A model generated the notes under the pieces. That model searched no databases. It was not told the DNA's origin and was given only the letters and a program-made list of their open reading frames with translations. A DNA stretch of 17,446 bases from NCBI GenBank assembly GCA_030834365.1, contig JAURFJ010000018.1:1-17446 (forward strand). Direction: 5' to 3'. Within the stretch, counting starts at the first letter, position 1; each line of letters starts with the position of its first letter. Origin of the DNA: Flavobacteriaceae bacterium (GTDB lineage Bacteria; Bacteroidota; Bacteroidia; Flavobacteriales; Flavobacteriaceae). Position numbers and translations under genes: made by a program. Positions 15,155 to 17,446 of this stretch are shown here, in pieces.

Positions 15155-15610
15155 GTGGATACATTAAGTTATAAAACCAAATCAGCCAACGCAGCTAGTG
15201 TGACTAAGCAATGGGTATTGGTTGATGCCGAAGGGCAAGTTTTGGGACGATTGGCCTCAAAGATTGCTATGATTCTTAGAGGAAAAAACAAGCCTAGCTT
15301 TACCCCTCACGTTGATTGTGGAGATAACGTAATCGTTATCAACGCTGAAAAAGTGGTTTTGACGGGAAATAAAGCTACAGATAAAAAATACCTTCGCCAC
15401 ACAGGTTATCCAGGCGGACAACGCGAAACAACCACTAAAGAACTTTTTCAGAGTCATCCAGAACGCATTATTGAAAATGCGGTTAAAGGAATGCTTCCAA
15501 AGAATAAGTTAGGCGCCGAGCTTTTCAGAAATCTGAGAGTATACAGCGGACCAGAGCACGATCAACAAGCTCAACAGCCGGTTCAAATCAATCTTAATGA
15601 CCTCAAATAG
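15155..15610 (+). CDS. rplM: 50S ribosomal protein L13
   Basis: A 151-residue large-subunit protein with the L13 core: KQWVLVDAEGQVLGRLASKIA, LRGKNKPSFTPHVDCGDNV, VINAEKVVLTGNK, KKYLRHTGYPGGQRE, AVKGMLPKNKLG and YSGPEHDQQAQ. The start is set at GTG 15155, giving MDTLSYKTKSANAASVTKQW, which is the usual opening of Bacteroidota L13. A longer open frame reaches a TTG at 15098, but that codon lies inside the promoter, upstream of the -7 element, and the extra 19 residues are not L13-like. It is the first gene of the operon; rpsI follows after 12 bp. Confidence 0.96.
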   Translation: MDTLSYKTKSANAASVTKQWVLVDAEGQVLGRLASKIAMILRGKNKPSFTPHVDCGDNVIVINAEKVVLTGNKATDKKYLRHTGYPGGQRETTTKELFQSHPERIIENAVKGMLPKNKLGAELFRNLRVYSGPEHDQQAQQPVQINLNDLK

Positions 15611-15622
15611 CTTTAAACAGTA

Positions 15623-16009
15623 ATGGGAGTAATTCATAAAATCGGTAGAAGAAAAACGGCAGTAGCCCGCGTTTACTTATCTGAAGGAAACGGAACTGTA
15701 GTAATCAACAAAAGACCCCTAGATAACTATTTTACTACGGGCACACTACAATACAAAGTCAATCAACCCTTTGAATTGACAGAGACAGCTGGAAAATACG
15801 ATGTGAAAGCTTCTGTGTTTGGCGGAGGAATCACCGGTCAGGCTGAGGCCCTAAGACTAGCAATCTCTAGAGCACTTTGCGAGATTGATCAAGAGTTTAG
15901 ATTGTCACTCAAACCAGAAGGATTACTCACTAGAGACCCTCGAATGGTAGAACGCAAAAAGTTCGGGCAGAAAAAAGCAAGAAAGAAATTCCAGTTCTCT
16001 AAACGTTAA
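15623..16009 (+). CDS. rpsI: 30S ribosomal protein S9
   Basis: A 128-residue small-subunit protein of normal length. The N-terminus IGRRKTAVARVYLSEGNGTVVINKRPLDNYF, the central GGGITGQAEALRLAISRAL, and the C-terminal RDPRMVERKKFGQKKARKKFQFSKR are all diagnostic. The Lys/Arg-rich tail ending FSKR reaches the P-site tRNA in ribosomes. The ATG is 12 bp after rplM and has no Shine-Dalgarno sequence (an A/T-rich leader), as usual in Bacteroidota. A 133-bp gap follows before rpsB. Confidence 0.98.
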   Translation: MGVIHKIGRRKTAVARVYLSEGNGTVVINKRPLDNYFTTGTLQYKVNQPFELTETAGKYDVKASVFGGGITGQAEALRLAISRALCEIDQEFRLSLKPEGLLTRDPRMVERKKFGQKKARKKFQFSKR

Positions 16010-16053
16010 TGGCGTTTTAGCGTACTTGTTCTTTATACATACTAATAATAACC

Positions 16054-16138
16054 AGTTTAGTTTAGCATCTAAATAGATCGGGCGAATTTGTTAAAAATGA
16101 CCACCGATTTATTGCTAAATCAGAACGTAAACTAAATT
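16054..16138 (+). promoter_or_regulatory. Candidate leader RNA structure upstream of rpsB
   Basis: In the rpsI-rpsB gap, AGTTTAGTTTA (16054-16064) can pair with TAAACTAAATT (16128-16138) over 11 bp with one G-U pair. This closes a domain that ends 4 nt before the rpsB ATG. Inside it, GATTTA (16106-16111) and TAAATC (16116-16121) form a 6-bp hairpin with loop TTGC. A competing 5-bp hairpin TTTAG-CAT-CTAAA (16061-16073) uses part of the closing stem, so two exclusive folds are possible. Control of S2 synthesis is inferred; all stems are A/U-rich, so the fold needs comparative support. Confidence 0.4.
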
Positions 16139-16142
16139 AAAA

Positions 16143-16973
16143 ATGGCAAAAGTCGAAGTTAAACAGCTTCTAGATGCAGGCGTGCATTTTGGTCACCTCA
16201 CTAGAAAATGGAATCCGAACATGGCTCCTTACATCTACATGGAGCGTAATGGAATTCACGTAATTAATCTGTACAAAACCGTAGCTAAGCTCGAAGAGGC
16301 TAATGAAGCCCTCAAGAAGATAGCTGCATCAGGGCGCAAAATTCTTTTTGTAGCCACAAAAAAGCAAGCAAAAGGTATCGTTTCAGAGAAGGTGGCGGCA
16401 GTAAATATGCCCTACATCACTGAGCGCTGGCCCGGTGGAATGTTAACCAACTTCATTACCATCCGCAAGGCGGTGAAGAAGATGAGTTCTATCGATCGCA
16501 TGAAGAAAGACGGCACCTTCAACACCCTTTCTAAGAAAGAAAAACTTCAAGTTGAGCGCTTACGTGCCAAGCTAGAGAAAAACTTAGGGTCTATTTCTGA
16601 TATGACTCGTTTGCCAGGAGCGCTATTCATTGTAGACGTAATGAGAGAGCACATCGCGGTTAAAGAAGCCTTGCGCCTGAATATCCCAGTTTTCGCCATG
16701 GTAGATACCAATTGTGACCCAAGAGATATCGATTATGTCATTCCAGCAAATGATGATGCTGGAAAGTCGATAGATATCATTCTATCTAGTGTTACAGCAG
16801 CCATCAATGAGGGTCTATCTGAGCGTAAAGCTGACAAACTAGACGCTAGCGAAGGAGCTATCGACGAGGTTGACTTCGAAGAGAATGACGCCGAAGAAAT
16901 AGAAGAGACCGATGCCGCTTCGCAAGAAGAGCTAGGTACAGAGGCTAGCGAAGAGGAAACTGACCAAGCCTAA
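16143..16973 (+). CDS. rpsB: 30S ribosomal protein S2 with acidic C-terminal tail
   Basis: A 276-residue small-subunit protein. The S2 core (1 to about 230) is complete: VKQLLDAGVHFGHLTRKWNPNM, MAPYIYMERNGIHVINLYKT, GRKILFVATKKQAKGIVSE, RWPGGMLTNF, SDMTRLPGALFIVDV, REHIAVKEALRLNIPVFAMVDTN and CDPRDIDYVIPANDDAGKSI. About 45 further residues form a strongly acidic tail (Glu/Asp/Ala/Thr, ending EETDQA). Such tails occur on S2 in other Bacteroidota, as far as I recall. The ATG follows an A-rich, Shine-Dalgarno-free leader that may fold (see the leader element). tsf follows after 90 bp, the usual rpsB-tsf pair. Confidence 0.98.
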   Translation: MAKVEVKQLLDAGVHFGHLTRKWNPNMAPYIYMERNGIHVINLYKTVAKLEEANEALKKIAASGRKILFVATKKQAKGIVSEKVAAVNMPYITERWPGGMLTNFITIRKAVKKMSSIDRMKKDGTFNTLSKKEKLQVERLRAKLEKNLGSISDMTRLPGALFIVDVMREHIAVKEALRLNIPVFAMVDTNCDPRDIDYVIPANDDAGKSIDIILSSVTAAINEGLSERKADKLDASEGAIDEVDFEENDAEEIEETDAASQEELGTEASEEETDQA

Positions 16974-17063
16974 GTTTACAACCTTTTCTTAACCTTGTGT
17001 TTATTCGAAAAACAGACCTTTAAGCTTTAGGTATTTTAGAAGAACCCAAAAACCATTGAAGAT

Positions 17064-17446
17064 ATGAGCGCAATCTCTGCAGCAGATGTTAACAAATTAA
17101 GAAAGACCACCGGAGCCGGAATGATGGACTGTAAAAAGGCATTAGTTGAAGCCGAGGGTGACTTTGAAAAGGCCATCGAAATTCTTCGCAAGAAGGGTCA
17201 GAAGGTTGCAGCCAACAGAGCTGACCGTGACTCTTCTGAAGGAGCCGCTATAGCCGTCGTTAACTCGGCAGCTACACGTGGAGTAGTGATCTCTTTAAAC
17301 TGCGAAACCGATTTTGTGGCTAAGAACGATTCTTTTATTGCTATGGCTAATGACATTGCACAGCTTGCACTTGAGTCTAGTTCATTAGAAGATTTACTTT
17401 CAAAAACCTACGGTGCACTTAGCGTTGCTGAGAAACTTACCGAGCA
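17064..17446 (+). CDS. tsf: Translation elongation factor Ts, N-terminal part, cut by window edge
   Basis: About 127 codons are present before the window ends. EF-Ts exchanges GDP for GTP on EF-Tu. The N-terminal UBA-like domain shows ADVNKLRKTTGAGMMDCKKAL (residues about 7-27) and GDFEKAIEILRKKGQKVA, the standard EF-Ts signature. The core begins with SEGAAIAVV and LNCETDFVAKND, where the TDFVAKN motif contains residues known to contact EF-Tu. The frame is open to the edge with no defect. It lies 90 bp after rpsB and is read from the same operon. The gap contains no promoter I could support. Confidence 0.97.
   Translation, partial: MSAISAADVNKLRKTTGAGMMDCKKALVEAEGDFEKAIEILRKKGQKVAANRADRDSSEGAAIAVVNSAATRGVVISLNCETDFVAKNDSFIAMANDIAQLALESSSLEDLLSKTYGALSVAEKLTE

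Noticed and set aside
16087..16119. Promoter TTTG-N19-TATTGCTA before rpsB
   Set aside because: The spacing is right but the -7 element matches TAnnTTTG poorly, and it falls on the TTGC-loop hairpin; co-transcription with rpsI explains expression.
17016..17032. Near-palindrome around AAGCTT between rpsB and tsf
   Set aside because: Only four outer base pairs hold and the centre cannot form a loop; no U-run follows.
1..17446. Mobile element, phage, CRISPR or defence system
   Set aside because: All genes are core functions with intact operon context; I saw no transposase, integrase, terminal repeats, spacer arrays or toxin-antitoxin pairs.

Overview
The window looks like chromosomal core DNA of a member of the Bacteroidota, most likely the Flavobacteriales or a close relative. 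Four observations support this: the start of an alternative complex III (act) operon; a large DUF2723/GT117-type membrane protein; promoters of the Bacteroidota TTTG-N18/19-TAnnTTTG type in front of the tRNA and of rplM; and start codons preceded by A/T-rich leaders instead of Shine-Dalgarno sequences. I see no insertion sequence, phage gene, integrase or CRISPR array, and no gene-free stretch longer than 300 bases.

Layout. Positions 1-1960 (minus strand) hold the start of the act operon: actA, a six-haem c-type cytochrome, then actB, which is cut by the window edge. This is the quinol-oxidising respiratory complex that replaces cytochrome bc1. A small secreted SPOR-domain protein (2144-2590, plus) is divergent from actA. 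It converges on infB with overlapping stop codons. Positions 2587-7196 (minus) carry tRNA-Gln(UUG), rimP, nusA and infB, joining ribosome maturation, transcription elongation/antitermination and translation initiation. The tRNA at the head recalls the metY-rimP-nusA-infB arrangement of E. coli. Two strong hairpins lie between the tRNA and rimP. A DUF2723 membrane protein (7296-10574, plus) converges on a cysteine-free thioredoxin-fold protein, followed by a membrane-anchored metallophosphoesterase (both minus). polA (12234-15053, plus) comes next. From 15078 to the right edge runs the rplM-rpsI-rpsB-tsf translation operon; tsf is cut by the window end.

The most noteworthy observations are: (i) PolA has a recognisable 3'-5' exonuclease domain that has lost its catalytic acidic residues; (ii) the thioredoxin-fold protein has no cysteine at all; (iii) a 12-bp hairpin stands 11 nt before the rimP start codon, behind the tRNA; (iv) the rpsI-rpsB gap can fold into an 11-bp closing stem just ahead of rpsB, with a competing hairpin, a plausible ribosomal-protein leader RNA; (v) rplM most likely starts at a GTG downstream of a near-perfect promoter, not at the upstream end of its open frame. 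No wholly new multi-gene system was recognised.
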